Assembly (NCBI RefSeq): GCF_001039355.2
Contig: NW_019775647.1
Location: 590,330-654,329 of the forward strand
From: Lingula anatina
Taxonomy: Eukaryota; Brachiopoda; Lingulata; Lingulida; Lingulidae
Reading direction: 5' to 3'
DNA length: 64,000 nucleotides
Made by a program: the position numbers and the translations under genes. The notes below the pieces were generated by a model. That model worked only from the letters and a program-made list of their open reading frames with translations. It was not told the origin of the DNA and searched no databases. Shown here one piece after another: positions 1-13,974 of the stretch (position 1 is its first letter; every line of letters starts with the position of its first letter).

Positions 1-3000
1 TGCTCATCAATCACTTATGCACCTTAGAAAGCCCCCCACACACACACACACACACTTTTTTTTATTTTTTATCTCCCCCCCCCCCAACTCTTTCAAAAAA
101 TTGACTTTGAAGTGGGCAAGATTTTTAAGTCAAGCACTGATACGGATATACAATATATAATAAAATGAAACTGGAATGCAATGCAATAACATTACACCAC
201 AATATTATCACACGAAAGGAATTAATGTTCTGTGAAAATTTTCAGAAAATAATTATATTTTGAGATTTTTGAAAGAAAACTAGGTTTATGCCATAAAAGT
301 ACATTTCTGAGGGTACCAAAAATCAACAAACAGTCTAAAATAAATAATTAGCATAAGATTAATAATTCATTAATAAAAAACTGACAATGCATGAGTGGCA
401 TCTACACACATTAACCACCATAATAGATACAACATACATCAGCCTTAAATGAAAGAATCAGCATCCTTTGTTCCCATATGGCATTCAGGATGATTAAGTG
501 GTCACTTACCCCCATAGGATTGACAATACAATATTACAATTCCACAGGCACTTGATTATAAGCAATACTAGGACTACAGGAGTCTGCTTCACAAAATATG
601 TGAAAAAGAACCATATTGCCCTTGAAAATTTTGGTGAAATTTGTACTATGAGACTTATGTTCTTCAAATATGTCAATTACATAACATTTATGTATCGTTT
701 AATCTATTTTCAAGACTTTTGAAGTAATTCAAAGTTGAGTACAGGTCTATACTAATTTTACCAACACCAGTTCAACCTTTTGGTTGCAATTTTCATAAAG
801 ATCATGCTATTGTATATTATGTACCAGTCATGTGTAAAATCACAGTCAGCCTTCCCTCCTCATCCCCCCACCCCAATCTTTCATCCTTTCTTTCATTATG
901 CCCCCCTTCCTCCTGATTCACCATTAGCTACAAGTTGCACTCTTCATCTTATCTTTAATACTAAAATATATTCATTTCATAATCTCTTTATTCAGAAGAA
1001 CATGATCTAAATACAATATCTTTGAAGGATCTGATGTGCTAAAAATAGTGGGCGAGCTTTTTTTCTTATGTGTTAAAAACTATCTATTTAATTATTTATT
1101 TTTCTTTCATGGTCGAATAAGGGGCATGATGAAAAGGGGGTTCTATCTCCCTTAACTGGTACCCGTTTTCTGATAGTTAACACTCACAAATGGTGAAACA
1201 TTTGACATTTCAACAGGCCCCCAGCTCACGCTGCCTCACCGCCTAGGCTGCATATTCCTTTTCTTACATAACTGCTCACAATATTGATTTAAACCACATC
1301 TCCCTTCGCTGAATAATGCTGTCATCAATCGGCACATTTGTCTAGGTCAAGATACACAGACTGAGACAGAAAAAAATGTCTGTCTGGAAATAACCACACA
1401 GATGAAAAAAGATTTTTTTTTGTTGAAAAGGATATAGTTTTTGACAAATATGTGGATAATTATATTCGACTTGAAAATCTAAACATTGATGAAAAATGTG
1501 GCTTCAACCAGCAAAAGTCCCATGTTCTCCTAGAGGAATTTAGGCATTTGGCTAATATGACTTATGATAGAGAGATCTCAGTATAAATATTCGAAGGACA
1601 GTTCTAGGATTTTTGCTTAAATTTTTAAAAACCTGAATGCGTGCTGGTTTTTACAGGTCTTTCATATAAGCCATTTACAGTACTAGTAACTACTAGCTTC
1701 AGGTAGGTAATGAAAAGAATTGGTCATTGCAAAAATGATTTTTCAAAAGATCAAAAATCTTACATGATGAAAAATGAAAATTTGCTATGAGATTATAGAC
1801 GGTTAAAAATGATTTTATAGAACAGGTAATATGTGTTCACAAAATACTGCATAATTCTTCTTGAAAAAGGCCCTACTAAATTTACATTCCATTCCCCTTC
1901 CCAACAGGGTATCGATCGCTGTAATCCACAACACCTTCATTCAACCTATGAAAGCTGAACTGAAGTGAAGCCAGGCCTGCCAGCTGAATTATACTGATAT
2001 CTTTTATCCTCTCTTCCCACAGAGTGTCAGTAAACCTTTCAAATGCCAAATGTCTCATCTCCTNAATTCGAGAAATGGATTTTTACATGAACATTGTCCT
2101 TTAAGTCATTCTTGACAATAAACACAAGTGACTTGCTCTTCAATCACTTACCCACCTTAGAAAGCCCCTCCCCCAGACATACTTTTTTGTTTTTTTCTCC
2201 CCCCTACTATTTCAAAAATTTATTTTGAAGTGGGGCAAGCAGATTTTTAAAGTCAAGCCCTAATATGGACATGTATGATAACATAAAACTGGTATGCAAT
2301 GCAATAACATTACACCACAATATAATCATATGAAATGAACTGAGTTTATGTTCTGTGAAAAATTTCAGAAAATATTTTGAGATTTTTGAAAGAAAACTAG
2401 GTTTATACCATAAAAGTACATTTCTGAGGGTACCAAAAATCAACAAACAGTCTAAAATAAATAATTAGCATAAGATTAATAATTCATTAATAAAAAAACT
2501 GACAATGCATGAGTGGCATCTACACACATTAACCACCATAGATACAACATACATCAGCTCTAAATGAAAGAATCTGCATCCTTTGTTCCCATATGGCATT
2601 CAGGATGATTTTAAAAGTGGTTACTTACCCCCATAGGATTGACAATACAATATTACAATTCCACAGGCACTTGATTATAAGCAATACTAGGACTACAGGA
2701 GTCTGCTTTACAAAATATGTGAAAAAGAACCATATTGCCCTTGAAAATTTTGGTGAAATTTGTACTATAAGACTTATGTTCTTCAAATATGTCAGTTACA
2801 TAACATTTATGTATCGTTTAATCTATTTTCAAGACTTTTGAAGTAATTCAAAGTTGAGTACAGGTCTATACTAATTTTACCAACACCAGTTCAACCTTTT
2901 GGTTGCAATTTTCATAAAGATCATGCTATTGTATATTATGTACCAGTCATGTGTAAAATCACAGTCAGCCTTCCCTCCTCATCCCCCCACCCCAATCTTT

Positions 3001-4185
3001 CATCCTTTCTTTCATTATGCCCCCCTTCCTCCTGATTCACCATTAGCTACAAGTTGCACTCTTCATCTTATCTTTAATACTAAAATATATTCATTTCATA
3101 ATCTCTTTATTCAGAAGAACATGATCTAAATACAATATCTTTGAAGGATCTGATGTGCTAAAAATAGTGGGCGAGCTTTTTTTCTTATGTGTTAAAAACT
3201 ATCTATTTAATTATTTATTTTTCTTTCATGGTGGAATAAGGGGCATGATGAAAAGGGGGTTCTATCTCCCTTAACTGGTACCCGTTTTCTGATAGTTAAC
3301 ACTCAAAAAGGGTGAAACATTTGACATTTCAACAGTCCCCCAGCTCACGCTGCCTCACCGCCTATTCTGCATATTCCTTTTCTTACATAACTGCTCACAA
3401 TATTGATTTAAACCACATCTCCCTTCACTGAATAATGCTGTCATCAATCGGCACACTTGTCTAGGTAAAGATATGCAGACTGAGACAGAAAAAAAATGTC
3501 TGTCTGGAAATAACCACACAGATGAAAAAAGATTTTTTTTGTTGAAAAGGATATAGTTTTTGACAAATATGTGGATAATTATATTCGACTTGATAATCTA
3601 AACATTGATGAAAAATGTGGCTTCACCCAGCAAAAGTCCCATGTTCTCCTAGAGGAATTTAGGCATTTGGCTAATATGACTTATGATAGAGAGATCTCAG
3701 TATAAATATTCGAAGGACAGTTCTAGGATTTTTGCTTAAATTTTTAAAAACCGGAATGCGTGCTGGTTTTTACAGGTCTTTCATATAAGCCATTTACAGT
3801 ACTAGTAACTACTAGCTTCAGGTAGGTAATGAAAAGAATTGGTCATTGCAAAAATGATTTTTCAAAAGATCAAAAATCTTACATGATGAAAAATGAAAAT
3901 TTGCTATGAGATTATAGACGGTTAAAAAATAATTTTATAGAACAGGTTATATGTGTTCACAAAATACTGCATAATTCTTCTTGAAAAAGGCCCTACTAAA
4001 TTTTCATTCCATTCCCCTTCCCAACAGGGTATCGATCGCTGTAATCCACAACGCCTTCATTCAACCTATGAAAGCTGAACTGAAGTGAAGCCAGGCCTGC
4101 CAGCTGAATTATACTGATATCTTTTATCCTCTCTTCCCACAGAGTGTCAGTAAACCTTTCAAATGCCAAATGTCTCATCTCGTCT
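1..4185. repeat. 2.1-kb direct tandem duplication (two near-identical copies)
   Basis: Bases 1-2063 recur as about 2134-4185 in the same orientation, with only scattered substitutions and small indels. The offset is about 2119-2133 bases along the length. Short open frames at 498-722 and 780-1010 reappear almost unchanged at 2593-2841 and 2899-3129 simply because the DNA is duplicated; nothing suggests they are genes. Copy 1 stops at a single N (2064), followed by about 70 bases of unrelated sequence before copy 2 starts. The left copy may extend beyond the window. An N at the junction makes two haplotypes placed in tandem by the assembler at least as likely as a real duplication. Confidence 0.9.
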
Positions 4186-4201
4186 CGCAACACAGCATAC
4201 A
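3996..4201 (-). CDS. Possible orphan terminal coding exon, unrecognised
   Basis: On the minus strand a good 3' splice site (ending in CTCACAG) precedes an open frame of about 68 residues ending in TAG. The frame starts at codon position 2, so the intron would be phase 1. The peptide looks protein-like: it is amphipathic, with HLAFERFTDTLWEERIKD near its start and DYSDRYPVGKGNGM near its end. I do not recognise the family. The other copy of the duplication (about 1886-2063) carries the same frame, cut off at the N. There it has one synonymous difference (GGC/GGT) and an earlier stop right after GNGM. It is not a Ral exon: neither the sequence nor the phase fits Ral exon 2. It may be the last exon of a gene whose upstream exons are missing here, or a chance open frame. 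Confidence 0.3.
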
Positions 4202-4241
4202 CTGTGAGACAAGATCAATGACTTGACTGTTACACCACTTT

Positions 4242-4440
4242 CAGATTCACACATCGTACTTGTTCGGTCGGTCCACTCTGCGGGGAATTCTCGCTAAAGT
4301 ACAATCAGTGGAATGAGCTTAATTGCCTGGCACGCCTCCTGAATCAGCTTGGGAGGAAATTAACTTTTGCTGATAAGACTGATTCAACTTAACTGAGAAT
4401 CAGAGTTGGACCGACCCAGCTAGTACAAAGTGTGAATCTG
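4242..4440. mobile_element. Foldback (MITE-like) element, family with TCCAACTCTG arms
   Basis: Arms of about 40 bases at 4242-4281 and 4401-4440 are inverted copies of each other. Both contain a GGTCGGTCCA-like core and run from CAGATTCACAC at the outer edge. No coding potential lies between them. Related arm sequence recurs near 8008-8170 and at 55401-55549, so this is a dispersed family rather than a unique palindrome. Confidence 0.7.
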
Positions 4441-5075
4441 AATCTGATTTTACAGTAATTAGCAAAATTGAATTATAACTTGAACTCCTACCCCCCCCCC
4501 ACCCACTCTCTATCTCTGTTCCTCTCTCTCTCTCTCTCTTTCTCTCTCTCCCTCTCTCTCTCTCCCCCCTTAGGAGAAATTGGCCAACAGGAAAGAAGAG
4601 AGAGAGAGGGAGAATTCTGATATATTCAACTAAAAAAAAAAACTTTCGTGCAACTTCTGTTCAATTCAGTTGAGCTGTTCACCAGATTAAACTGTTAGTT
4701 CAGGAAAACTTGACATGATACTTTATCTTAAAAGTTTACATCTTGCAGTCTTTAACACACACTTTAAATCTACGAGTTCCTCTTTTAGTTGTAAACAAAA
4801 AATCTTCTGCTAAACCATCTGGGGATTTGGCTCTGCAGACCAATGTAGTTTGACTTTCTTATCTCCGAGAGAATAGTTTTGGGAGGATTTTAGCATTTCA
4901 AGAAGCTTGATTACATTAAGAATCCACAGAGATATATAAAGACCCAAACAATACTAGTACCAGATATTATCATCAAGAAAAACAGTCCGTGTAATGTATG
5001 TAAACCCAGAAAGTTACAAGAGGGAGAAACAACTGGGAGAGCATTTCAATTTTCACATATTCACTTTCAATGTGA

Positions 5076-5077
<2 letters not shown>

Positions 5078-5122
<45 letters not shown>

Positions 5123-5124
5123 AC
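5078..5124 (+). repeat. (AAAT)n microsatellite
   Basis: About eleven tandem AAAT (AATA) units. Confidence 0.9.
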
Positions 5125-5571
5125 TAAAACTAAAGTAAGCAGTATATTCTGACCTCTCTTTTCTTTAGAAAGAAATATATACCCTGAGCCAGCTACTGGT
5201 ATACGTACTAGTAATTACCTTCACATTGATACACTTATTATACCTTTTATAAAAACGATACTTTCCACTGCAATCACTATACCACAAAATTTCTTCTACC
5301 AGCATAATATAATGAACCTGTCACTCTTCCTTTTCAATACTTGAAATGCTAATAAAAAGTTCTTTCATATACAAATGCGCTTCCTGGGTGCACTGCAGAT
5401 ATACACAGCTGACTTTTTTAATGGACGAAAATTGTGAATTTACTGATTATGTATTTTTTAAGTCATAAATTCTTAGAATTAGAACATTTTTACAGAGTGG
5501 TAGCAGCAAAACTGAAATAAAGGCTACTACACCATACAAGCGCCACAAATGATTTACAGACTTTATTTCAG

Positions 5572-5735
5572 AATAGGGGACTAGCTAGTCCGAGGGTCAA
5601 ATATGGCAACCCACTACAAAGCTTGCTGTCTAATCTGCTAATTGACACTGAAGAAATATCCTGTGGTTACTAGTAAGTATTCAAGTGGGTCGGCCATATT
5701 TGACCCTCGGACTAGTTAGTGCCCTAGTCTGAATG
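5572..5735. mobile_element. Foldback (MITE-like) element, family with ATATGGCC arms
   Basis: The left arm reads ACTAGCTAGTCCGAGGGTCA and continues into AAATATGGC. The right arm is its inverted copy, ending in CCCTCGGACTAGTTAGTGCC. The same core (ATATGGCC followed by a CCCACTT-like word, with an AAGCTT nearby) recurs at 12850-13005, 14587-14725, 32404-32616 and 42774-42942. Confidence 0.7.
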
Positions 5736-5840
5736 AGGCCATTGGGTTCTATGACTCCAAAATTATGTTTCTGAAGGATTGATTATTTTTCCCCATTGAA
5801 AAAATTTAATCATTACTGTTACCATATGTATCATCACCTA

Positions 5841-6696
<856 letters not shown>

Positions 6697-8007
6697 GATG
6701 CTGCTGCTACCGGACTGCAACTGACACCGCTGTCCTTCAGTCCTCGACTCGTCTGCCTTTTTGTTCTTCAAAAATGAGAAACATTTAAACATCTTGTCTA
6801 GCTCTCCAGAGGATACTGTTTCTTAGAACAATATGTTGTCCTCATATAAAAATGTATAATTATCAGTTATGGTATTGTTACACCCTTTAAGCCAATGATG
6901 AATTTCTTACACCTGATTACTTGATCACAGGTAGACTGATAAATGCTATTAATTGTCCAGATGATACATCCTTGTCGAACTCTCTGAGAATAAATAACAG
7001 CGTATCTGATGGCGACTGCCCCTCCTTTTTTTATACCTACTTATGTGTAGGATCTATTTATAATATTGTGTTACTCATACCTACTTTACCATGCACTACT
7101 CCCCTACACAGAGTTCTTCCTCATTTATGGCTCAAAAATCAACATAACAGTGTAATTAAAAAAAAAAAAGTTTTGTGTATTGAATAGTGAAATGCGTAAA
7201 GCCTGACTGCATTCAGTGAGTGTCCCTTGGGCTTAGGCCTAATTCCAGTCTTTTCATGTATTCATTTACTTGTATGGGCATTTCCTTCTTACTATATCTA
7301 TGCTATTTTAAGATTGGCAGGAAATCTCCAGTCTATAAACTATTTCTCACTCTGATACTTTTCAAATATCAAAAGTAAATCACTTTAAAATAAGGCAGGT
7401 GTTTTTACCAGAGACATGATTGATGATCCTACACCATTACCATTTTTACACAAGCAACAACAACAACAACAAAAAATTTTAATGTATAATGTAATTTTTC
7501 ACAATATTTGTTATTTTGCTGCTAGTATTTTGCAAATAAATTCATTAAATAGAAGTCTTTTTAATAGACTTAATTCACATTTCATATGACATTTTGACAA
7601 AAAATATCAATAAATAAAAGCAGCACCTGAATATAAACAGAAAAGGTCCCTTTAATCTTATCTAAATCCGGTCCAGTTGGCAAACGCTGATTCATTAAAA
7701 TCCTGTATTACTGATTAATTAATCACTTGGCAAAGAGGACGTGTCCTCTAAATTTTCTTTGGTACAGGTAATACAACAACAGGCAAACCCCAAAACAAAC
7801 TGACTCATCCCAATCTCATGAAAAGTACAGAGGGTAGTCCTACATAGTAATCATTTTTTTCAGTGAGGTACAAAATTTAAGTTATTATTGTTACCATTTC
7901 CACAAAATAAACCCGAGATCATATTGTCTGTAACTCAGGGTTTGTTTCCAATAAAACTATCATTCTACTTAGATCAATCCATCTTTGCAAACTCTCACAG
8001 AAAGAAT

Positions 8008-8170
8008 GCAATCAGTTTAACAGATTCACACACCCCTTCCTGATACCTGTTCACTAGAGTACTGAAAAGCTGGTGATTATACAGGCATGCTGGAAATAAA
8101 AGAAGGCACGTTAATCTGTTAAACTGATTGAACTCAGCCAGAGTCCCCACAGAGTTGGACTTATCTATGT
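8008..8170. mobile_element. Foldback (MITE-like) element
   Basis: GCAATCAGTTTAACAGA near the left end is matched by TCTGTTAAACTGATTGA near 8115-8131. A flanking AGAGTCCCCACAGAGTTGGA segment at about 8140-8160 is the same arm word as in the elements at 4242-4440 and 55401-55549. The copy is imperfect: the arm homology is asymmetric. Confidence 0.5.
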
Positions 8171-9969
8171 AGAACGATAGCTGCATTGGGAATGAACCCT
8201 TACATTATGGATCTGTTTTCTGGAACTCACACTGTGCTCTGTTTGATGATAATATTGCACTTTCTTTTGCTGCTACAATCATAAATGCTTTGAGATACTC
8301 GAGAAGATAGATGTTACCATTAGTGTCTTTCATGTCAAAGTATTGATCCACTACTGAAAGCATAATGATTTAGGATACATTCCAACTCTGATATTAATGT
8401 AATGGGATTTTTGTCCTGAAGATATTTAGTTAGTTCTGAAGATTTTTCTTTACTTTCCTTTTATTTTTTTTTAATTTTTCATTTTTTTTTTTTAATGATA
8501 CTTCTCATACACTGATGTTCTTTTTTTTATGTTGAAAATAATAAATTATTTCATTTTTCCCCATCATCAGCATGCCATCTGATTTTATCTCCCAACCATC
8601 TCTTTATAGCTACAAAAGGTGCTTTGTGCCACTTTCATTAAAATTTCTTTTTTTATTAAAAAAAGTCTCACTTCACAAAAAATGTTAACACAAAGAAATT
8701 ATACCATCAGATTTTTTTATCCAGCTTATTTTCCTACCACTTCAATGACACATATTTTTTCACAATTCAATTTTTTTTTAAATTTTACACCAGTGACAAT
8801 GCAAGCACAATTCTACTACTTCATTTCTGATAACACATAACAATAAGAGACCTAGAAAACCACAAAACCTTGAAGGAGCATTTTAAGATAAATAACAAGT
8901 ATGGAATGATATAGCCTTATAGGTCAAATACATGGAAGTAGTGGTATGAGGACCATTGTTATGCATTAGTAAACAAGCACTTCCCACAAAATAAATACAA
9001 CTCATCCACAGAGCACAAAGACAGGGCACAAAGTTGATTTGTTCCAACAAAATAATTATTTTTTTAATATGAACATTCAAAACATAAATTTGTGTTTTAC
9101 ATGAAACTGATTGTCAAGAATTTTTTTATGGTTTACAGATGGTAACTGTATCTTCAATACACAAATGTTGAAATATTAAATAATTTCAATCAAACCTTTC
9201 TAAATCTACCAAATTATTAAATGAAATTTCAAATAAGAACACATAATCAAAGCTTGGTCATCAGTAATATATATCTAAGTCTTAAAATTTAACCAACAAC
9301 CACACACATTATTTTTAAGTGTCTGTAAAATTAGGTCACATTTATAAGCTTGCATATAACTTTAAGATAACCTTAGCTAATACCAAGCTCTCACTGCCAG
9401 GTCCCTATGGCTGAGACACCTGATAAAGCCACAGGTAAATCACGACCAAGTAAACAATACAATCTAGAGAGGAAAACTACAACAACTGCGTATGACTCAT
9501 ACTTGTGTACTCAGGTATGGAGACGAGTCACCGCTGGGTGGTTGATTCAGGTAATTTTTTTCTCTTAGCCAAATCAGTACTTTTTTTATCTCCAAATGGT
9601 TTAAATTTGACTAAAACAAGTCAAATCAACCATTTTTATTTAGCCAACTCAAGTCAGTTTTAGCATTTGGCTATATCGGTGAGTGACTACCCCAGCTTAT
9701 ATGTTACAGAACATATTTATAAATACATACACATGTATAAAGGTTTCTGTCTTTCTAGTAACATAGAGGTGCATATACAAAATTGATCAGCCTCTTCTAT
9801 AAACCCTCTCCTCTGGGTAAGCTTTGCTATTTTTGCCCTTTGGGAATCTTAACATCAGCAAACCTATCCCAATTAAACAAATCAGGTCTTTCATGTCAAA
9901 GTATATGATATATATATATATATATGTATATACATGTCCGGGGGGGGGGGGGGGGGTTAATTGTCCTGA

Positions 9970-10130
9970 TACCGTATGGGGGCGTCTCGATAGTCCGAAG
10001 GTTCATTGGTCCGAAAAGTGGTAACATTTTCATCGATTTTTTTAATCAAGGGTTCATTGGTCCGAAGGTTCTATAGTGAACATTCGGACCAATGAACCTT
10101 CGGACTATCGCTACGGCCCCATACCGTATA
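9970..10130. mobile_element. Foldback element with near-perfect inverted arms
   Basis: Bases 9988-10015 (CGATAGTCCGAAGGTTCATT and onward) are the exact reverse complement of 10083-10110. Beyond that, imperfect matching continues outward to TACCGTATGGGG on the left and CCCCATACCGTAT on the right, giving arms of about 46 bases. The loop repeats the GGTTCATTGGTCCGAA word once more, so the unit appears three times. No protein is encoded. Confidence 0.75.
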
Positions 10131-11029
10131 TATACGAAGTTGATATCATATACTTAATCCTTTAATAAACCATGGAAGATGTCATGATCAAAGACCTTTT
10201 GTGTTGGATCTCACAAACATATATCTGATGTGCCTGAATAGGCATAAAAAACAATAATTGCCATTTGAGTCTGATTTGTGATTTGCAACTCCAAATTTAT
10301 GCTTAAAACTTGGATATTAAGTTGAACTACTAAGCCTAGGTCCTCATATTTTCTAGGAAACTTCAGACCCCCCCCCCCCCTTTGTATCCTCAAGCCATAG
10401 ATTTTCAGCCTCTCTGAACTGATTAAGCAAGCTCAGATTCTATATCTGACAAGCTCTGATTCTATATATTGTTTCAGTGTAATTATCAAAATGGCCATTT
10501 ATCTGTTTGCCATAAGCCTAAGCATGTTATCTATGTCCATGAAAGTTTACTGACCCCCCACCCCACACAAACACATCCCCATCATCACATTATACCAGTG
10601 TAAATACCAGAACAGTGATATTCCCTGCAAAACCCGTGGAAAGAATTCTTGGAATGTGTACTATTTCATCACAACCCAGGGTTCGTTTTATAAACATACA
10701 AAAGCTAGCCGCCCAGACATGGGTTTTCCCTTCAACATGAAATTTCCATTCCAATAAATTGGGCAAGATCAACCGAATATTTGTGACAACACCTGTTTTT
10801 ACCTAGGCACCTATCAAAAAACATCCCCAGGAGCTTAAGATGGTTTCTATCAAGGCAGGGAAGACACTAACCCTAGCCCGGTTGAATGACCCATTTGCAT
10901 ATCCATTTACTATTTAGAATGTAAATTGCAGACAACATTCTTCGTTTCTGATGCACAAATACAATTGAAAAATCGATCAACGAGTCTAAATGTAGTCGGT
11001 TAACGAGCTGGTACACAGAAAAAAATTAC

Positions 11030-11396
11030 CTCGTAATTCTCCTTCTTTTGGGCGGTTACCAGAACGAACAGGAAGCAAGCAAATTGTGATTTACTTGAAC
11101 TCTTGACAACTTCCCTTTCCTTTCTCGCATAAAAATGGCGGATGCAGCGAATTGCATTGTGGGAAAGCTGTGACCTAATATGATGACCTAATTAAATATT
11201 CGATGGAAAATAATCTATGAATTCGACATTGGATTAAGCTTTCTAATCAGAAACTTAAAAATAGAATCTATTCATATTTGGCTATGATGTGACAGGTGAT
11301 TTAAACAAGATGAACCCAAGGAATTTAAGACAAACAAACAAATATTGAAGTATTAAAATATTCCCGCTAGAGGGCAGTTAGGTAGATCCAGGGAAA
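11030..11396. promoter_or_regulatory. Putative MED1 promoter and 5' UTR, possibly bidirectional with Ral
   Basis: This is locally less AT-rich than its surroundings. It holds AAAAATGGCGG at 11131-11141, matching the YY1 consensus (AAnATGGCGGC), followed by GCATTGTGGGAAA. The YY1-like core also opens a short upstream reading frame (MADAANCIVGKL, stop before 11180), which would be a uORF if transcription starts upstream. On the minus strand, a GAATTACGAG|GTAATT donor near 11031 could end a Ral 5' UTR exon. There is no TATA box. Promoter function and sharing with Ral are inference. Confidence 0.4.
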
Positions 11397-13931
11397 ATGG
11401 CCGCTTTGCTAGGGAGCCTTTCGGCCCCAGCAAAATCAGCTCCCGATTCTGACGGTAAGTGAAATATTTTCTTGGCGATCGCCTCGCCTACAGATGCATT
11501 CTAGTCTGTGTCCTCTATACCAGAAATTTCAACGCCTGGAGCGATTTCTTATTGTCGTAGATTGCAGGCCATCCTCCGGATTTCCCCAGAACTCCCCAAT
11601 GTAAACAGATGCAGCCAGGAGTTACTTGATACTCGGGACCTGGGTTTTCTTGGCATAGGTCATGTTTTGTTCTTTTTCCTCCTATTTTGTCAAAATGTAT
11701 GTATACATGAGAGGCAGTGTAGTTTAACTATCACAGAATATACCAGGGTTTTAGTTCAAATAGAGAAATCATGCGGTTTTGATAACCCTCCTTTCAGTAT
11801 CAAGGCCATGGAAAGGGCACAGATACTGAAAACATATATTATATAGTCTCTTGTATAATGACTCAACAGTGATTTATGAAAAAATACCTCTATGCATTGT
11901 GTTTATTATATGCTTTTACAAATGGAGTGCAATTTTGTGTTGCGTGGGATATGTTTTTAGGTGTTTGGAAAATGAATCCTGTGCAGAGAAGGTTTCCAGA
12001 TATCTTGTGGCACACATTTTAAAGCATAGAAAGTTTGTTAGATTTTTTAGAGCAAAGTGATGTTTTTCCTAGAAATTTTAGTTATTTCCCTAAACCAGTA
12101 AGGTCTATTCTACTCAAAACTGTTCACAGAATTACATTTCAATAAAGCCCTTGTTTTTGAGTTTTAATTCCCACTCTCACCATTACACCACCTCTATTAC
12201 CATGGTGACAAAAAATTATGAAACTTGGAACTCAGCAGATTTTACAGATATTGACTTTTTCATATGTCAGATACTCCTTATGCACCTTAAATGGGTTTAA
12301 GGATCTTAAACTGTTTTTTTTTTTTTTTTTTTTTTTTTCAAAATCTTAAACTTCTATTAGTACTCATGTAGATAGACATTTTTATATCCATCAAATACTT
12401 TTATCAATCTGGTAACATCAAATATCATATTATATCTTGGGTAAAGCTTACCTCTCTAAACCTCCCCCATTGTGCCCCCCCCCCCCTCCCCTTTGGAGTT
12501 GAAGTTTAATGTGTTGTCTCTTGATTTGAGTTGGCCCTAGCCGGTGCAGGATTACTGTAGTAGCATGGTTTAGTGTTCTGATTCATGCATTTATAAATAC
12601 TTTATTGATGTTCCTTAAATTAAAAAAACTTGTTTCACAATTTCCAGATTCAGAACCGGGAGAGAAGCTTGGCCTACTGATGGAGAGATTGCGGCAGAAA
12701 AGAAGTCAACTCAAATCTTGGGGAGAGACATCAAAGATGTTAAGAATTGCTATTAATGTAAGTGTCTTAACAGCCAGATCCTAATATTTTATCCAGTACT
12801 GGCCCTTTGATACTATACTAGTACTAAGGCTTCATTCATGATGAGCCGCAGGCTAACAGATCTGTAGATCAGGTATGGCCAACCCACTTGAAAGCTACTA
12901 GTAGCCACATAATGCCCGTGGAGAGTCTATTCAGTGTTTGTTGGGAATTATGCAGCAAGCTTACATGTGGGTCAGTCATATTTGGTCCGGGTATCTGTTA
13001 GTCCACAGATTATCTCTGCTATGGATACGCTCTAATACATGGGTCTGCTCTGATCTACGATCCCAAAGAAGAAATAGGGGGCAGTGTCAGAGCATATTCC
13101 AGACATGCTGAGAACTTTTCAGAATGGTGGGACATTTGGACCGGCAGTAATGAAGAATTTGCTGGATCAAATGGATTTTTGTCGGATCGAAAATCACTCT
13201 ATAGATTCGTTTGAGACAGATACTACCAGTACAATTAGGGTAGCTGACTTTGTTTGTGAATGTGATAGTTTTGAAATGGATGGGAAAAAACGCTTTGGGT
13301 TTTATATAATTTTATTAGTGACAAAAGATGTCTGTAAATTCAAAATTGCGGTTCTTAAAACTCTTGTCAGTCCTTTGGACCGTCCAAGTCCAATTTTCTA
13401 TCGGTCCAGACAAATTTTCCCAGTCATGACCGATCGGACCGACAGTTTCAGCATGTCTGATATTCACACTTTGTTATAAACCCTGGTTTTCTTTTACTAG
13501 TATTTAACATTGGACCAATGGCAAATACTACATCTTAATTTAGGACTTGATGTCTATCATTTTAGAAAATATAAATGTTTTGTATATAAAAACCCTAACA
13601 CTGGTCATGACTTTTTGATACTGTGGGTAAATGTCATTTTCAAAGGGCTAGATATAGCTTCTGTGTTATTTATTTATTTATAATTTATTTATTTTAGGAC
13701 AAAAGACAACAGTCTACAGCATTGGAAAAAGTTCAGTTACAGAAGTATATGGAGACACTGCAGAAGGCTTTGAAAGGTAGTTTTGAAATCTTATTATTTC
13801 CTTATTTTTTTGCAACTATAAAGTGCAGACCAGTACATTTAACTAGAGCATTATTAGCTAGGCAACCATCAAACTGTCTTTTGGATTTGCTATTTCAAAT
13901 TTGATTGTTCTATTTTTTTAATTTTATTTCA

Positions 13932-13974
<43 letters not shown>

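Larger units (their letters stand above)
6697..11100. other. Non-coding stretch between Ral start codon and MED1 promoter
   Basis: I see no convincing exon. It probably contains the Ral 5' UTR and its intron. The sequence is AT-rich, with T-runs near 8460-8530, foldbacks at about 8008-8170 and 9970-10130, a (TA)n run near 9909-9925 next to a G-run at about 9940-9956, and a C-run near 10370. The open frames seen here are short and lack splice or family support. Confidence 0.5.

Noticed and set aside
498-3129. Short open frames conserved between the two halves of the duplication
   Set aside because: Their similarity is explained by the DNA duplication; no codon-type substitution pattern or splice context supports them.
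6697-6792. N-terminal extension of Ral from the upstream ATG
   Set aside because: The extra 32 residues have no counterpart in Ral proteins. The internal MAAKGKAQQ start matches the family and is preceded by a 5' UTR-like sequence.
13084-13479. 131-codon open frame in MED1 intron 2
   Set aside because: It lies in a foldback-bounded insertion and begins within the arm; no family resemblance, and no splice sites in phase with the MED1 exons.
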